Source: Saccharospirillum alexandrii
GTDB taxonomy: Bacteria; Pseudomonadota; Gammaproteobacteria; Pseudomonadales; Natronospirillaceae
Assembly: GCF_004000275.1 (NCBI RefSeq)
Contig: NZ_RCIP01000002.1
Location: 124,283 to 188,282 of the forward strand
Reading direction: 5' to 3'
DNA: 64,000 bases
Shown: positions 1 to 11,316 of the stretch, one piece after another
How the letters are laid out: each line of letters begins with the position of its first letter
Numbering within the stretch: position 1 is the stretch's first letter
Notes under the pieces: generated by a model
Told to the model about the DNA's origin: nothing
Seen by the model: the letters and a program-made list of their open reading frames with translations, nothing else
Database searches by the model: none
Program-made: the position numbers and the translations under genes

Positions 1-647
1 GTGGTGCCGCCACCAATGTCGACCAGGCAGACGCCCAGCTCCCGTTCATCGTCGGTCAGTACAGCCTGGGCAGAAGCCAGTTGCTCTAGAATGATCTGGT
101 CGACTTCCAGCCCACAGCGACGCACACATTTGTCGATGTTCTGCACGGCATTCTGGGCACCGGTCACCAGATGCACCTTGGCTTCCAGACGCACGCCGCA
201 CATCCCCAACGGCTCTTTAATGCCTTCCTGGGAATCGATGATGTACTCCTGCGGCAGGATGTGCAGAATCCGCTGGTCGGCCGGAATAGCGACGGCCTGG
301 GCGGCATCGATCACGCGCTCAAGGTCCGCCTCGATCACCTCTTTTTCCTTGATCGCGACAATACCGTGGCTGTTCAGACTGCTGATGTGACTGCCTGCAA
401 TGCCGACATACACAGAATGAATGTCGCAACCAGACATCAACTCAGCTTCCTCAACCGCGCGCTGAATGCTCTGCACGGTGGATTCAATGTTCACCACCAC
501 GCCTTTTTTCAAACCGCGCGACGGGTGCGACCCCAGGCCAACGATCTCAATGCCGCCTTCGGCTGTCACCGTACCCACGATGGCGACGACCTTGGATGTA
601 CCGATATCCAGTCCGACGATCAATTTTCCCTGAAACGGCGATGTCAT
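1..647 (-). CDS. ftsA: Cell division protein FtsA (N-terminal part, runs off left edge)
   Basis: Actin-like ATPase that tethers FtsZ to the membrane and helps assemble the divisome. The visible 215 codons begin MTSPFQGKLIVGLDIGTSKV, which contains the phosphate-1 motif of the actin/Hsp70 fold. They end in the phosphate-2 stretch (VDIGGGT) at the window edge, so the C-terminal half and the membrane-binding tail are not seen. The ATG at 647 lies 8 nt after the ftsQ stop and has a GAGGTGAGAG-type ribosome site, part of it inside the end of ftsQ. It is the last visible gene of the dcw cluster; ftsZ would be expected next, outside the window. Confidence 0.97.
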   Translation of the reverse strand, partial: MTSPFQGKLIVGLDIGTSKVVAIVGTVTAEGGIEIVGLGSHPSRGLKKGVVVNIESTVQSIQRAVEEAELMSGCDIHSVYVGIAGSHISSLNSHGIVAIKEKEVIEADLERVIDAAQAVAIPADQRILHILPQEYIIDSQEGIKEPLGMCGVRLEAKVHLVTGAQNAVQNIDKCVRRCGLEVDQIILEQLASAQAVLTDDERELGVCLVDIGGGT

Positions 648-655
648 CTCTCACC

Positions 656-1444
656 TCATACCGATGGTTCAGAAGATGCGCGGTGTCCGACGGCCAAGCC
701 GTTCGGATACCGCGCATCGATGTATTCAATACTGCCGGGTGCCACGCCTTCTGCATTCAGCAGCACAACCACCCGACGCGTTCTTGCCAGCATGTCCTTG
801 GACCCCAGCGCGACCTCAATGCCACTGTCCAGCGTCAGTGTCCACGCACCACGGCGGTGCATTTGGACGCCATTGAGCCGTTGTCCTGCACCGGAAAAGA
901 CCCGGCTAAACTGCAGGTATTGCTCCATCACGCGCTTGGCCTGTGCGTCCGGCCCACTCAGCTCAGCCAGTACCAGTTCAGCAACCGGACGGCTCAACGG
1001 TTCACCGTCGCTGTTTAATACCTGGTCGCCATTCCAGCGCGCGACCGGCTCATGCTCGGTTACGGCCAACTGCAACTGGTCGGGCCAGGCTTTGGTGACG
1101 CTCACCTCAGCTATCCAGGGCAACTGCTCCAGCCTCTGCTGCACCTCACCCGGTGCAACGGTCAGCAAGCTGCGCCCGCGAAACGCTTCCATTGCCGCAT
1201 CCAGCCGTGTGCGATCTTCATAAACCAGCAACTCATCCACCTCCCAGGTGGTAACCGCCATCGGGCGCCAATCCAGCGATACGTCCTGCTCGGCTACCCA
1301 CCGGCCGACAACAACCAAGGCCACGACCGCCAAACCACCCGCCAATGCCTGGGCTGACAGGCGCAGCGCGCGTCGCCAGTTGCGCGGCGGTTTGCTGGGC
1401 TTGCGCGGTACAGCGCCCTGGCCGCGTCGCTTGTGCTCAGTCAC
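656..1444 (-). CDS. ftsQ: Cell division protein FtsQ
   Basis: Bitopic inner-membrane divisome protein that links FtsA/FtsZ to the periplasmic FtsBL and FtsWI synthase. The 262 residues show a basic cytoplasmic tail (1-28), one membrane segment (about 31-48), a POTRA domain (about 64-138, including LTVAPGEVQQRLEQLPWIAE) and a C-terminal beta domain. This is the usual family layout and length. The start overlaps the ddlB stop by 4 nt, indicating translational coupling. Confidence 0.95.
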   Translation of the reverse strand: MTEHKRRGQGAVPRKPSKPPRNWRRALRLSAQALAGGLAVVALVVVGRWVAEQDVSLDWRPMAVTTWEVDELLVYEDRTRLDAAMEAFRGRSLLTVAPGEVQQRLEQLPWIAEVSVTKAWPDQLQLAVTEHEPVARWNGDQVLNSDGEPLSRPVAELVLAELSGPDAQAKRVMEQYLQFSRVFSGAGQRLNGVQMHRRGAWTLTLDSGIEVALGSKDMLARTRRVVVLLNAEGVAPGSIEYIDARYPNGLAVGHRASSEPSV

Positions 1445-2397
1445 GCCCGCTGCTCCGGCACTGTTGCCAAAATCCTGTGCATCAATTCCGGCAGTGGCCA
1501 GCCATGCGCCACTGACGCCTTGGGCACCAGGCTGTGATCGGTCATGCCGGGTATGGTGTTCACTTCCAGAACAAAGGGTTGTCCGGCACTGTCCATCATC
1601 AGGTCAACCCGTCCCCAGCCCTGACAGCCCAGCGCCTGAAAGGCTTTTACCGACAGCGCTTTCACCTCGGCTTCCATCGCGTCCGATAGACCCGATGGCA
1701 GTGCATAGTGGGTATCGTCTGCTATGTATTTGGCGTTGTAATCGTAAAACCCGGAGGCTGGCTGCAAGCCGATCACCGGTAATGCCTGATCTCCGATAAC
1801 AGCGACGGTGTATTCCTTGCCCATCACGAATTGTTCGATCATGACCTCGGTGTCGAACTGGAACGCCAGTGCACAGGCTTCACTCAGACCGTTAGCGTCT
1901 TCGACCCGGCTCATGCCAATGCTTGAACCTTCATGCACCGGCTTGACCATGACCGGGTATTCCAGCTGGCTAGCCAGGGCCGTGCATTCTTCTGCCGAGC
2001 GCACTACCGCAAACGGCGGTGTCGCAATCTGGCTGGCGCCGAACACCCATTTACTGCGCAATTTATCCATTGCCAGAGCGGACGCCAGAACGCCACTGCC
2101 CACATACGGAATGCCCAGCCATTCGAGCAGACCTTGCATTGTGCCGTCTTCACCACCCCGGCCATGCAGCACCGGGAATACCAGATCAAGCTTTGTGGTT
2201 TGCAACCAGTTGATCAGTGCCGGACGACCAGTTACGTCATGCTCGGCTACCTGATACCCCGCCTCACGAAGGGCACGGATAACCGTGTGGCCACTGCCCA
2301 GAGCAACTTCGCGTTCAGCAGATTGCCCGCCATACACCACGCCTACACGAGGAAATCGCGCCAGGATTTCAGTATTGACGAATGCCGCACCAGTCAT
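1441..2397 (-). CDS. ddlB: D-alanine--D-alanine ligase (DdlB)
   Basis: ATP-dependent ligase joining two D-alanines for the peptidoglycan stem peptide, in the cytoplasm. The 318 residues match the DdlB length. Visible motifs are the N-terminal [14 protein letters not shown], the ATP-grasp lid region [10 protein letters not shown], and the C-terminal metal/ATP site [14 protein letters not shown]. It overlaps murC and ftsQ by 4 nt on each side, as in other gammaproteobacterial dcw clusters. Confidence 0.97.
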   Translation of the reverse strand: MTGAAFVNTEILARFPRVGVVYGGQSAEREVALGSGHTVIRALREAGYQVAEHDVTGRPALINWLQTTKLDLVFPVLHGRGGEDGTMQGLLEWLGIPYVGSGVLASALAMDKLRSKWVFGASQIATPPFAVVRSAEECTALASQLEYPVMVKPVHEGSSIGMSRVEDANGLSEACALAFQFDTEVMIEQFVMGKEYTVAVIGDQALPVIGLQPASGFYDYNAKYIADDTHYALPSGLSDAMEAEVKALSVKAFQALGCQGWGRVDLMMDSAGQPFVLEVNTIPGMTDHSLVPKASVAHGWPLPELMHRILATVPEQRA

Positions 2398-3839
2398 GAT
2401 TCAAACCCCAGTCTTGCAGCAGCAATGTCGGCCGACAGCGCCCCAACATCACCCGCGCCTTGCGTTAGCAGGATGTCTCCCGCCCGCAACACATCAGGCA
2501 GTACATCCAGCACTTTGTCTTTGTGTTCGATAAATATCGGGTCTACCCGGCCACGCAGCCGGATGCTTCGGCTCAGACTTCGGCCATCGGCACCGGCAAT
2601 GGTCTCTTCGCCGGCGGGGTATACATCCAGCAGCAACAACACATCGACTTTGGACAGCACATCGACGAAGTCTTCATACAGATCCCGGGTACGGCTGAAC
2701 CGATGCGGCTGAAACATCACGACCAAGCGACGGTCCGGCCACCCTTGGCGAATCGCATCGAAGGTCACTTCCAACTCGCGCGGGTGATGTCCATAGTCAT
2801 CAACCAGCATCACCTCGCCTCCTGGAACCGGGTATTCGCCCTGCAACTGGAACCGGCGACCCACGCCTTCAAAACCGTTCAGCCCCTGACAGATGGCGTC
2901 GTCTGTCATGCCTTCATCGGTTGCAACGGCAATGACCGCCAGGGCATTCAGCACGTTGTGCATGCCAGGCATATGCAGCACGATGTCGAGCGGCTCGTGT
3001 CCGCTTGGCCGATGCACCCGAAACTCAGTCCGGCCACTGATCTGCCGTACATCAACCGCACGGTAGTCGGCATCCGGAGCCAGCCCATAGGTCACAAACT
3101 GGCGCGACAGGCGTGGCAGTATGGATTGAACGTGTTCATCATCGGCACACAGTACCGCCAGCCCGTAAAAGGGCAGGTTGTGCAGAAACTGGATGTAGGT
3201 GTCTTTGAGCTTTTCAAAATCACCTTCGTACGTATCCATATGATCGGCATCGATATTGGTGACAATCGCTGTCATCGGCTGTAGATGCAGAAAGGAGGCA
3301 TCGCTCTCATCCGCTTCAGCCACCAAGTAGCGGCTGGTGCCCAAACGGGCATTACTGCCGGCACTGTTCAGCTTGCCGCCAATCACAAAGGTCGGGTCAA
3401 AACCGCCCTGCGCCATCACCGAGGCCATCAAGGATGTGGTAGTGGTTTTGCCATGCGCACCGGCAATGGCTATGCCGTGCCGGTAGCGCATCAGCTCAGC
3501 CAGCATTTCGGCACGGCGAACCACGGGAATGCGACGATCCAGCGCCCATTTCACCTCCGGGTTTAACGGGTTAATGGCACTTGACACCACCACAACATCA
3601 GCACCGATCACGTTATTCTCGTCGTGACCGATAAACACCGTGACACCCATGGCGGCCAGCCGCTCGGTGGTCACGCTGTCTTTCAGGTCGGAACCACTGA
3701 TGTTGTAACCCTGGTTATGCAATACTTCAGCGATGCCACACATGCCAACACCGCCGATGCCAATGAAATGGATGCGGCGAATGCGGCGCATTTCAGGAAT
3801 CGGAAACTCTTGTCCGTTGTTTATGTCCAGGCGCGTCAT
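2394..3839 (-). CDS. murC: UDP-N-acetylmuramate--L-alanine ligase MurC
   Basis: Adds L-alanine to UDP-MurNAc, the first amino-acid step of peptidoglycan precursor synthesis. The 481-residue protein has the N-terminal Rossmann motif [15 protein letters not shown], the ATP-binding loop [10 protein letters not shown] near residue 128, and the Mur ligase central and C-terminal domains. Length and motif order are normal. It overlaps murG upstream and ddlB downstream by 4 nt. Confidence 0.97.
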   Translation of the reverse strand: MTRLDINNGQEFPIPEMRRIRRIHFIGIGGVGMCGIAEVLHNQGYNISGSDLKDSVTTERLAAMGVTVFIGHDENNVIGADVVVVSSAINPLNPEVKWALDRRIPVVRRAEMLAELMRYRHGIAIAGAHGKTTTTSLMASVMAQGGFDPTFVIGGKLNSAGSNARLGTSRYLVAEADESDASFLHLQPMTAIVTNIDADHMDTYEGDFEKLKDTYIQFLHNLPFYGLAVLCADDEHVQSILPRLSRQFVTYGLAPDADYRAVDVRQISGRTEFRVHRPSGHEPLDIVLHMPGMHNVLNALAVIAVATDEGMTDDAICQGLNGFEGVGRRFQLQGEYPVPGGEVMLVDDYGHHPRELEVTFDAIRQGWPDRRLVVMFQPHRFSRTRDLYEDFVDVLSKVDVLLLLDVYPAGEETIAGADGRSLSRSIRLRGRVDPIFIEHKDKVLDVLPDVLRAGDILLTQGAGDVGALSADIAAARLGFES

Positions 3840-4915
3840 GCCGCGTCCTCCACTGCCAATTCGTTAATCACCGAGACCACTCGCTGCGCGGAGTCCCGTA
3901 TTCCACAGCGCCAACTGTTCGTGGCCCGGGTTTTCAATTCGCTTCGGTGGCTGTGCCAGTAAGTCAGGCGTTCAGCCAGCCAGGTGCCGGTAAAGTCAGC
4001 CTGGTCGATCAACTCAGCAGCCTGTTCATTCACCAGCCATTCGGCATTGCGAACCTGTTGCTGATCGCGGTGCCAGGGGTACGGCACCAGAATGCTGTAG
4101 GCACCTACGGCGGCAAGTTCCGAGACCGTCGATGCGCCACTGCGGCATACCACCACATCGGCCCAGGCGTAGGCCTTGGCCATATCGTCGATAAACTCAA
4201 CGACGCTGCCTTCGACGCCGGCGGCCTGATAGGCCGCCAGGGTTGATTCAACCTTGTCACGGCCCGCCTGATGCCAGAGTTCGGGGCGAACTGTCTGGTT
4301 AATCGCGCCGACCGCATCTGGCACAACCTCGTTCAATGCCTGAGCACCCTGACTGCCGCCCATCACCAGCACCCGCAAGCGCCGGTGACCACCGAGGCCG
4401 CGCTGTACCGGCTCTCCCAGTCCGAGCAGAGCCTTGCGTACCGGGTTCCCAACCACTTCCACGTCGCCGGCAAAGGTGCCCGGGAAAGCCTGCAATACGC
4501 GGGTCGCCCGCCCGGCCAGACGAGCGTTGGTCAGGCCGGGAATGCCATTTTGTTCATGCAACACCAGCGGTACCCGGCGCAACAAGGCAGCAATACCGCC
4601 CGGCGCCGACGCATAGCCGCCAAAACCAACCACTATGCTAGGGCGCAACTGGGTCAACACCGCCCAGGCCTGCGCCAGCGCGCGAATCAGATTCAGCGGC
4701 GCCATCAATTTGCGCAGCAACCCACCGCCCTGCCAGGCAGACACCGACAGGGCGTGAAGGTCATACCCGGCTTTTGGCACCAAGGTCATTTCCATGCCAC
4801 GACGGGCCCCCAGCCAGCTCACGGCGTAACCGGCTTCCTGCAACGCTTCAGCCACCGCCATCGCCGGAAAAATGTGACCACCGGTACCGCCTGCCATAAT
4901 CAGCACCCGCTTCAT
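3836..4915 (-). CDS. murG: UDP-GlcNAc:lipid I N-acetylglucosaminyltransferase MurG
   Basis: GT-B glycosyltransferase that converts lipid I to lipid II on the cytoplasmic face of the inner membrane. The 359 residues start with the glycine-rich loop [19 protein letters not shown]. They also contain the second glycine loop [14 protein letters not shown] and the donor-binding region [15 protein letters not shown]. It overlaps ftsW and murC by 4 nt each. Confidence 0.97.
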   Translation of the reverse strand: MKRVLIMAGGTGGHIFPAMAVAEALQEAGYAVSWLGARRGMEMTLVPKAGYDLHALSVSAWQGGGLLRKLMAPLNLIRALAQAWAVLTQLRPSIVVGFGGYASAPGGIAALLRRVPLVLHEQNGIPGLTNARLAGRATRVLQAFPGTFAGDVEVVGNPVRKALLGLGEPVQRGLGGHRRLRVLVMGGSQGAQALNEVVPDAVGAINQTVRPELWHQAGRDKVESTLAAYQAAGVEGSVVEFIDDMAKAYAWADVVVCRSGASTVSELAAVGAYSILVPYPWHRDQQQVRNAEWLVNEQAAELIDQADFTGTWLAERLTYWHSHRSELKTRATNSWRCGIRDSAQRVVSVINELAVEDAA

Positions 4916-6099
4916 TTGGCCCCCTTCGCGCTCATGCGCAAGGTTTCGCCATAAACACGATTAACCAGCGCTACCAGCGCCATGCACACCAGCAAGCTGG
5001 TACCGCCCGCGCTGACGAATGGCAAGGTGAGGCCCTTCGTAGGCAGCAAGCCGGTATTGACACCGACATTGATAAAAATCTGAATCGAAAACAGCATGGC
5101 GATGCCGTAGCTGACAAAAGCGCCGAACAAATACCCTTTTTGCTCTGCCAGACGGCCAATGGCGAACATCCGGTAAATCAGTGCGGTAAAGAGCCCCAGT
5201 ACAACCATCACCCCGACCAGACCCAACTCTTCACCGATAATGGCCAGAATAAAGTCGTTGTGGGCCTCCGGTAGATAGAACAGCTTCTGCATCGAATTGC
5301 CCAGACCAACGCCAAACCATTCGCCTCGCCCAAAGGCGATCAGGGACTGGGTAAGCTGGTAGCCGCTGCCATAGACGTTCTCTTCCGACCAGGGGTCCAT
5401 GAACGACAGCAGCCGCTGTACCCGGTAGCTCTGTGCAAACGCCATCAGCGTTACTGCACCTGCCGCCGCGAGCACAGCCAGGAAGAACTGGCCGGCCTTG
5501 ACGCCGCCTAGAAACAACATGCCGAGAATGGTGCCGATGACCACGACCACGGTGCCGAAATCTGGCTCCAGTAACAGCAACACCACCATCACAGACATCA
5601 CCAGTAAGGGTTTAACGAACCCGGACAGGCGACTGATGACTTCATCCCGGCGTCGCACCAGGTAAGAGGCGACGTACAGAATCATCGCGACCTTGCCCAG
5701 TTCGGACGGCTGAAAACCCACCGGACCGAGATCGATCCAGCGCCAGCTGCCCTTTACTTCCCGGCCAATGCCCGGGATCAACACCAACACCAACAGCACC
5801 ATCGCCAATACCAGCAGCAGCCAGCTAAAGGACTGCCACAATCGCAACGGCACCGCACTCACCAGATAGGCCAGGCCAAAGCCGAGGACCATGTAAACCG
5901 CATGCCGCAAAACAAAGTGATGCGGTACACCAAACGTCTGTTCACTGACATCAATGGATGCCGAGCCAATCATCACCAGACCAATCAGCAACAGTGCCAT
6001 GCTGGTTCCCAGCAATACCCGGTCGGGCTGCCACAAGGGTTGATAAGCAACCGCCAACCGATCGGACAGTAACGGCAAAGCATTCGCCTGAGCAGTCAT
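4912..6099 (-). CDS. ftsW: Peptidoglycan glycosyltransferase FtsW (SEDS family)
   Basis: Septal SEDS glycan polymerase that works with FtsI. The 395 residues form about ten hydrophobic segments after a short cytoplasmic N-terminus. The family stretches LGLGNSMQKLFYLPEAHNDF (long periplasmic loop) and GLLPTKGLTLPFVSAGGTSL (near the C-terminus) are present. Position between murD and murG, with 4-nt overlaps, separates it from RodA. Confidence 0.96.
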   Translation of the reverse strand: MTAQANALPLLSDRLAVAYQPLWQPDRVLLGTSMALLLIGLVMIGSASIDVSEQTFGVPHHFVLRHAVYMVLGFGLAYLVSAVPLRLWQSFSWLLLVLAMVLLVLVLIPGIGREVKGSWRWIDLGPVGFQPSELGKVAMILYVASYLVRRRDEVISRLSGFVKPLLVMSVMVVLLLLEPDFGTVVVVIGTILGMLFLGGVKAGQFFLAVLAAAGAVTLMAFAQSYRVQRLLSFMDPWSEENVYGSGYQLTQSLIAFGRGEWFGVGLGNSMQKLFYLPEAHNDFILAIIGEELGLVGVMVVLGLFTALIYRMFAIGRLAEQKGYLFGAFVSYGIAMLFSIQIFINVGVNTGLLPTKGLTLPFVSAGGTSLLVCMALVALVNRVYGETLRMSAKGAK

Positions 6100-7451
6100 A
6101 GGCGCGCCTCCACCCAGGACCGGAACACATCGCCCCGGTGCTGAAAATCATTGAACTGATCAAAACTGGCGCAGGCGGGTGACAACAACACAATATCGCC
6201 GGCCAGAGCTTCAGCTTCGGCTCCGGCCAGTGCCTGCTCAAGGGTGTCGACCCGGTGAACCGTGCTGGACTGTCCGCCAGCGGACAGCACGGCGGCGATC
6301 TGCTCCTGGTCCTGACCAAACACCCAGGACGACTTGCACAACTGTGCCACCGGCTCGCTCAACGAACTGAAATCAGCCCCTTTGCCCTGGCCACCCAACA
6401 GCAGAATCAGGCGTCCGGGATGATCTCTACCGAGTCCTTCGACAGCGGCCAGGGTGGCACCCACATTGGTGCCTTTTGAATCATTCACAAACTGCACACC
6501 ATCGATGGACCCAACGGGTTCGCACCGGTGCGGCAAACCTTTAAAGGCTTTCAAGGAAGCCAGAATAGCGTCGCGGTCCAGGCCAATAGCCTGAGCCAGC
6601 GCCATTACCGCCAGGGCATTGCTGCGATTGTGACGACCCGGCAAGGCAACGTCCTTTGCCCGGATCCACAGGTCACGACCACAGGCCAGCCAGGCTTCGC
6701 CGTCATGCTCCAACACGCCGAACTGATTCAGATCGGGCTGGTCCAGGCCAAAGGTTGTCTGGGCGACACCGGTTGGCAGCAGCGGCGAGGTAAGAACGTC
6801 GTCGCGGTTGTACACGGCGTGACGGCAACCAAAGTAAATGCGCTGCTTGGTTTGCTGGTAGGCAGCAAAGCTCGGGTAACGGTCTTGATGATCCTCGGAC
6901 ACATTCAGTACCGTGGCCACATCGGCACGCAAGGGCCCGACCAGCTCCAATTGAAAGCTCGACAACTCCAGAATCGCCAACTCGGCCGGCTCTTCCAACA
7001 AGGTGAGGGCTGGCTGCCCGAGATTACCCCCAACCACAAAAGTGACCCCAGCACGACTGGCGATATCCGCCAGCCAACTGGTGACCGTCGATTTGGCATT
7101 GGACCCGGTGATCAGAACAGTTCGGCCCTGGTGCGCCTGGCAGAACAGTTCGATGTCGCTGCTCAGGCGCACTCCGTTTGCGAGCGCTGTCTGAACCGCC
7201 GGAGTCGACAGCGGCACTCCCGGACTCATCACCAGGACATCCACCCGGGTCATGACATCGGCATCAAAGCCACCGAGCGTAACCTCAACGTCCGGAAATT
7301 CAGCTCGCAACGCATCGAGCCCCGGCGGCGCCTGCCGGCTGTCGATCACCGAAACCAATTTGCCCTTCGCCACCAGATAACGGACACACGACAGCCCTGT
7401 AGCCCCAAGGCCCACGACTAAATACTGTGTGTCTGCTGCTATCAGTGCCAT
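6096..7451 (-). CDS. murD: UDP-N-acetylmuramoylalanine--D-glutamate ligase MurD
   Basis: Adds D-glutamate to UDP-MurNAc-L-Ala. The 451 residues show an N-terminal Rossmann-like motif (VVGLGATGLSCVRYLV), the ATP loop TGSNAKSTVTSW near residue 115 and the motif NDSKGTNVGATLAA, all typical of MurD. The ATP loop has Ala where many Mur ligases have Gly (GxNGKT); Pseudomonas MurD proteins share this. The start lies 1 nt after the mraY stop. Confidence 0.96.
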   Translation of the reverse strand: MALIAADTQYLVVGLGATGLSCVRYLVAKGKLVSVIDSRQAPPGLDALRAEFPDVEVTLGGFDADVMTRVDVLVMSPGVPLSTPAVQTALANGVRLSSDIELFCQAHQGRTVLITGSNAKSTVTSWLADIASRAGVTFVVGGNLGQPALTLLEEPAELAILELSSFQLELVGPLRADVATVLNVSEDHQDRYPSFAAYQQTKQRIYFGCRHAVYNRDDVLTSPLLPTGVAQTTFGLDQPDLNQFGVLEHDGEAWLACGRDLWIRAKDVALPGRHNRSNALAVMALAQAIGLDRDAILASLKAFKGLPHRCEPVGSIDGVQFVNDSKGTNVGATLAAVEGLGRDHPGRLILLLGGQGKGADFSSLSEPVAQLCKSSWVFGQDQEQIAAVLSAGGQSSTVHRVDTLEQALAGAEAEALAGDIVLLSPACASFDQFNDFQHRGDVFRSWVEARL

Positions 7452-7452
7452 A

Positions 7453-8538
7453 TCAGCGAATCTTCAACGTTGCCAAACCAATCAACACCAGAATGACGGT
7501 GATGATCCAGAACCGAACAATGACCCGGGGTTCGGGCCAGCCTTTTAATTCATAGTGGTGGTGCAGGGGTGCCATCCGGAAAATCCGCCGGCCGGTCAGC
7601 TTGTAGGACGCGACCTGCAAAATCACCGAGACCGTCTCGGCCACAAAAACACCGCCCATAATGAACAGCACCAACTCCTGCCGAACGATCACCGCCATCA
7701 CACCCAGGCAGGCGCCCAGCGCCAGCGACCCGACATCTCCCATAAATACCTGGGCCGGGTAGGTGTTGAACCACAAAAAACCGAGGCCGGCGCCGACCAG
7801 CGAGCCGCAAATGATAATCAGCTCACCCGCGCCCGGCACATAGGGAATCTGCAAGTATTCCGAGTACACCGCATTGCCGCCAACGTAAGCCAGTACACCC
7901 AAAGCGCCACCGACCAGCACAGTGGGCAGTATCGCCAGGCCGTCCAGGCCGTCGGTCAGGTTGACCGCATTGGACGTACCGACAATGACGAAATAGGCCA
8001 GCACCACAAAAAAGCCGCCCAGTACAATGGCGATGTTCTTGAAAAACGGCACATAAAGGGTGTTCGCCACAATGTAATCACCCGATGTCCAGAACAGCGC
8101 CAGCGCACCGCCCAGCCCAAACACCGACTGCCAGAGATACTTTGAGCGAGCCGACAAACCGCGGCTGTCACGCTTGACCACCTTGCGGTAATCATCAACC
8201 CAGCCAATGGCGCCAAACCCGGCGGTCACCAGAATGGTGATCCAGATATAACGATTACCCAGATCAGCCCACAGCAGTGTCGACACAACAATCGACACCA
8301 GAATCAGCGCACCGCCCATGGTAGGCGTGCCCGCCTTGCTCAAATGACTCTGGGGTCCGTCGGTTCGAACCGATTGACCAATCTGGTACTGACGCAGTGT
8401 CCGAATCAGCCAGGGGCCCAGAATCAGCAACACACCGAGCGCCGTCAGCACGCCGAAAATGGCTCTCAGTGTCAGGTACTGCAACACGCCGAAGCCGGAG
8501 TGGAGCTGAATGAGGTACTGTGTCAACCAAACAAACAT
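7453..8538 (-). CDS. mraY: Phospho-N-acetylmuramoyl-pentapeptide transferase MraY
   Basis: Integral membrane enzyme that makes lipid I from UDP-MurNAc-pentapeptide and undecaprenyl phosphate. The 361 residues have about ten membrane segments. The catalytic Asp motifs are visible ([35 protein letters not shown]), as is the His-rich C-terminal [16 protein letters not shown] chose the ATG at 8538, which shares one base with the murF stop (TGATG) and has AAGGA 7 nt upstream. A TTG one codon earlier is possible but less likely. Confidence 0.96.
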   Translation of the reverse strand: MFVWLTQYLIQLHSGFGVLQYLTLRAIFGVLTALGVLLILGPWLIRTLRQYQIGQSVRTDGPQSHLSKAGTPTMGGALILVSIVVSTLLWADLGNRYIWITILVTAGFGAIGWVDDYRKVVKRDSRGLSARSKYLWQSVFGLGGALALFWTSGDYIVANTLYVPFFKNIAIVLGGFFVVLAYFVIVGTSNAVNLTDGLDGLAILPTVLVGGALGVLAYVGGNAVYSEYLQIPYVPGAGELIIICGSLVGAGLGFLWFNTYPAQVFMGDVGSLALGACLGVMAVIVRQELVLFIMGGVFVAETVSVILQVASYKLTGRRIFRMAPLHHHYELKGWPEPRVIVRFWIITVILVLIGLATLKIR

Positions 8539-9881
8539 CAAGGTTTCCTTTTCAGGGTTTCTACGACCCGTTCCATACCTGCACTGCGCGATCCCTTGAC
8601 CAGTACTGCGGTGGTTTCTGTCAATCTGGATGGCAATGCATCCAGCAATTGCTTCAACGTTTCAAATGACTGACCACCAAAAGCTTCGGCGGTCACGGAT
8701 GATTCTGTTCCCAGCGTCCAGAGCGACTGAATACGGCCGCGCGCGTATACACCCAGCTCCTGGTGCAGTGTGTGGCTATCATCGCCAAGCTCCGCCATAT
8801 CGCCCAATATCAACAACGTATCGCTGCTTTGCTCCGACAATACATCGATAGCAGCTTTAACCGACGCCGGACTGGCGTTATAGGCATCGTTGATCAGGAT
8901 GCCGCCATGCCCGGACACCAGCGGTTCCAACCGGCCGGGCTCGGGTTGCATTTGCGACAACCCCTCGGCGATATCCAAAGGCGACACACCGGCCAGCCAG
9001 GCTGTTGCTGCAGCGGCAGCTGCGTTCAACGCCATGTGCTTGCCCAGCATCGACCAGGAGACCGAAATATCGCCATCGGGCAATGACAGGGTGAATTCAC
9101 TGCCGGTACCCGAGGCCTGGAAAGACAACAGGCACACATCAGCCCGACTGTGCTGTCCGAAACTGATCACCCGACGATCAACCACCCGCTTCAGCCAGCC
9201 CTGATACCCCGGGTCGTCATGATTAAGCACACAACCGCCATCGCGTTCGGTGCCTTCAAGAATCTCGCCTTTGGCCTGACGAACCTGTTCCAGACCACCA
9301 AAGCCGTCTGAATGGGCTTCAGACGCGTTCAGCAGCAGACTGATGTGCGGACGGGAGAAGCGGGTCATCCACTCAATCTCTCCGACAGCACTGGCCCCCA
9401 TTTCCAGCAAGACGCGCTGATGCTGATCACTCAGCCGAAACCAGGTTTTCGGTACACCAATGTCGTTATTGAAATTACCCTGCGTTGCCAGCAACCCGGG
9501 CTGCTGGTTAAAAATATGCTGTAACATAGACCGGGTAGAGGTCTTACCGGCGCTGCCGGTAATTGCCACCACCTGGCCTTCAAATGCGTTGCGCAGCAGC
9601 CCGGCCAAGTACCCCAGCGCCTGGCGTGTGTCATCAACCACCAACTGCGGTACCGGACAGTCAGCGACGGGGCTATGCACAACAATAGCCGCCGCTTGCT
9701 TGAAAATGGCCGTCGTCACATAGTTGTGCCCATCGAACAGGTCGCCCACCAGGGCGACATAGACGTCGCCCGTTACAACGGTGCGGCTGTCGGTTGATAC
9801 CGCCCCGACAACCCGGTCTTCGCCAATAAGCTGTCCCTGACAGGCAGCGGCCCACTGGCTCAATGTCGGATCACTCCACAT
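8538..9881 (-). CDS. murF: UDP-MurNAc-tripeptide--D-Ala-D-Ala ligase MurF
   Basis: Adds the D-Ala-D-Ala dipeptide to complete the muropeptide precursor. The 447 residues contain the ATP loop [13 protein letters not shown] and the C-terminal ligase motifs ([26 protein letters not shown]). The frame is open to 9977, but the first 32 codons lie inside murE and do not look like MurF. The ATG at 9881 ([13 protein letters not shown]) gives family length and an 11-nt overlap with murE. Confidence 0.95.
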   Translation of the reverse strand: MWSDPTLSQWAAACQGQLIGEDRVVGAVSTDSRTVVTGDVYVALVGDLFDGHNYVTTAIFKQAAAIVVHSPVADCPVPQLVVDDTRQALGYLAGLLRNAFEGQVVAITGSAGKTSTRSMLQHIFNQQPGLLATQGNFNNDIGVPKTWFRLSDQHQRVLLEMGASAVGEIEWMTRFSRPHISLLLNASEAHSDGFGGLEQVRQAKGEILEGTERDGGCVLNHDDPGYQGWLKRVVDRRVISFGQHSRADVCLLSFQASGTGSEFTLSLPDGDISVSWSMLGKHMALNAAAAAATAWLAGVSPLDIAEGLSQMQPEPGRLEPLVSGHGGILINDAYNASPASVKAAIDVLSEQSSDTLLILGDMAELGDDSHTLHQELGVYARGRIQSLWTLGTESSVTAEAFGGQSFETLKQLLDALPSRLTETTAVLVKGSRSAGMERVVETLKRKP

Positions 9882-11316
9882 GGTTAACCTCCTGCCAGGC
9901 CAATACGGTTTCCTGATCGGAAAACGGGTGCCGCGTACCCAGGATTTCCTGGTAGGCCTCATGGCCTTTACCGGCAATCAGCAGCACATCACCTGAACCA
10001 CAGCGCGCCAGGGTTTGTTCAATAGCGGAGCGCCGGTCGGGAATTTCAGTCACACGATCAGGGTACGTAAAGCCCGGTCGAATATCAGCCAGAATGGCCG
10101 CTGAGGCCTCACCTCTCGGGTTATCATCGGTGACTACCACAAAATCAGCCCCCTGCTCTGCCGCGGCGGCCATTTCAGGGCGCTTACCGGGGTCGCGGTC
10201 TCCGCCGCAGCCAAAAATCACACCCAGCCGCCCGGACACATGATCCCGGCAGGCCGACAGCGCCTTGCTGACGGCATCGGGTGTGTGGGCATAGTCGACG
10301 ACCACGGTGAGGCCGGAGTCGAGCGTCAGTTTTTCCATACGACCCTTGACCGGACGCAAGGTCGACAACACCCGCGCAGCGGTCGACAAGGGTACAGATT
10401 CAGACAGCAGCACCGAAAAAGCGGCCAGTGCATTGCTCAGGTTAAATTGCCCGAGAAGAGGAAGATTCAATTCAGTTTCGCCCCAGGGCGTTGTGATCAC
10501 AGCATCGATGCCACCGGGGTGGCACTGGTAAGAAACCACACGAACATCCGCCTCGGGTGTATGACCAAAGGTAATGACCCGCTCGGCCACAATGCTGTCC
10601 AAATGCTGCTGCACCCAGGTATCATCGAGGTTCACAATGGCATTCACCAGGCCTGGCCACTGGAACAGAGTCCACTTGGCGTTGCCGTAGGCTTCCATGG
10701 TGCCGTGATAGTCCAGATGGTCACGGCTCAGGTTGGTGAAGACAGCCGTCTTGTAGCGCACTCCGGCAACTCGGCCCTGAACCAGACCGTGGGACGACAC
10801 TTCCATCGCGCAAAAATGTCCACCCTGGTCCCGCTGTCGCGCCAGTTCGCGGTGCAAGCGCACCACATCGGGCGTGGTATTCATGGTTTCCTGCAAGGCA
10901 CCCCACAAACCCTGACCATTGGTGCCGATGATGCCGCAGCGCTTACCCAAATAATCCAGCGACTGAGCAATGTACTGGCAGGTCGACGTCTTGCCGTTGG
11001 TACCGGTAATACCGATCATTTGCAGATGGTCGCTGGGTGCCTGATAAAAATCGTGCGCCAGCTCACCCAACCGGGCTTTAAGATCAGAAACGACCACAAC
11101 CGGCACGTCTGTGTCCGCTACCGGGTGTTCAGCGATGACCGCAACCGCACCGGCCTTGACCGCCGCGTCTATATAATCATGGCCATCAACGGCCGCCCCT
11201 TTCAGCGCAATAAACACATCCTTGCGGCCCACTTCACGGCTGTCGAGCGTCAGATCGCGCACGGCCAGGCCAGACAACTCAGGAATACCAGGCAAGCCTT
11301 TATGCAGAGGCATCAT
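9871..11316 (-). CDS. murE: UDP-MurNAc-L-Ala-D-Glu--meso-diaminopimelate ligase MurE
   Basis: Adds the third stem-peptide residue. The 481 residues show the ATP loop GITGTNGKTSTCQYIAQ and the DNPR motif at about residues 398-401 (VTDDNPRGEA). DNPR is the recognised signature for meso-diaminopimelate rather than lysine, so this organism should have Gram-negative-type DAP peptidoglycan. The ATG at 11316 overlaps the ftsI stop (ATGA); a second ATG follows immediately. Confidence 0.97.
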   Translation of the reverse strand: MMPLHKGLPGIPELSGLAVRDLTLDSREVGRKDVFIALKGAAVDGHDYIDAAVKAGAVAVIAEHPVADTDVPVVVVSDLKARLGELAHDFYQAPSDHLQMIGITGTNGKTSTCQYIAQSLDYLGKRCGIIGTNGQGLWGALQETMNTTPDVVRLHRELARQRDQGGHFCAMEVSSHGLVQGRVAGVRYKTAVFTNLSRDHLDYHGTMEAYGNAKWTLFQWPGLVNAIVNLDDTWVQQHLDSIVAERVITFGHTPEADVRVVSYQCHPGGIDAVITTPWGETELNLPLLGQFNLSNALAAFSVLLSESVPLSTAARVLSTLRPVKGRMEKLTLDSGLTVVVDYAHTPDAVSKALSACRDHVSGRLGVIFGCGGDRDPGKRPEMAAAAEQGADFVVVTDDNPRGEASAAILADIRPGFTYPDRVTEIPDRRSAIEQTLARCGSGDVLLIAGKGHEAYQEILGTRHPFSDQETVLAWQEVNHVE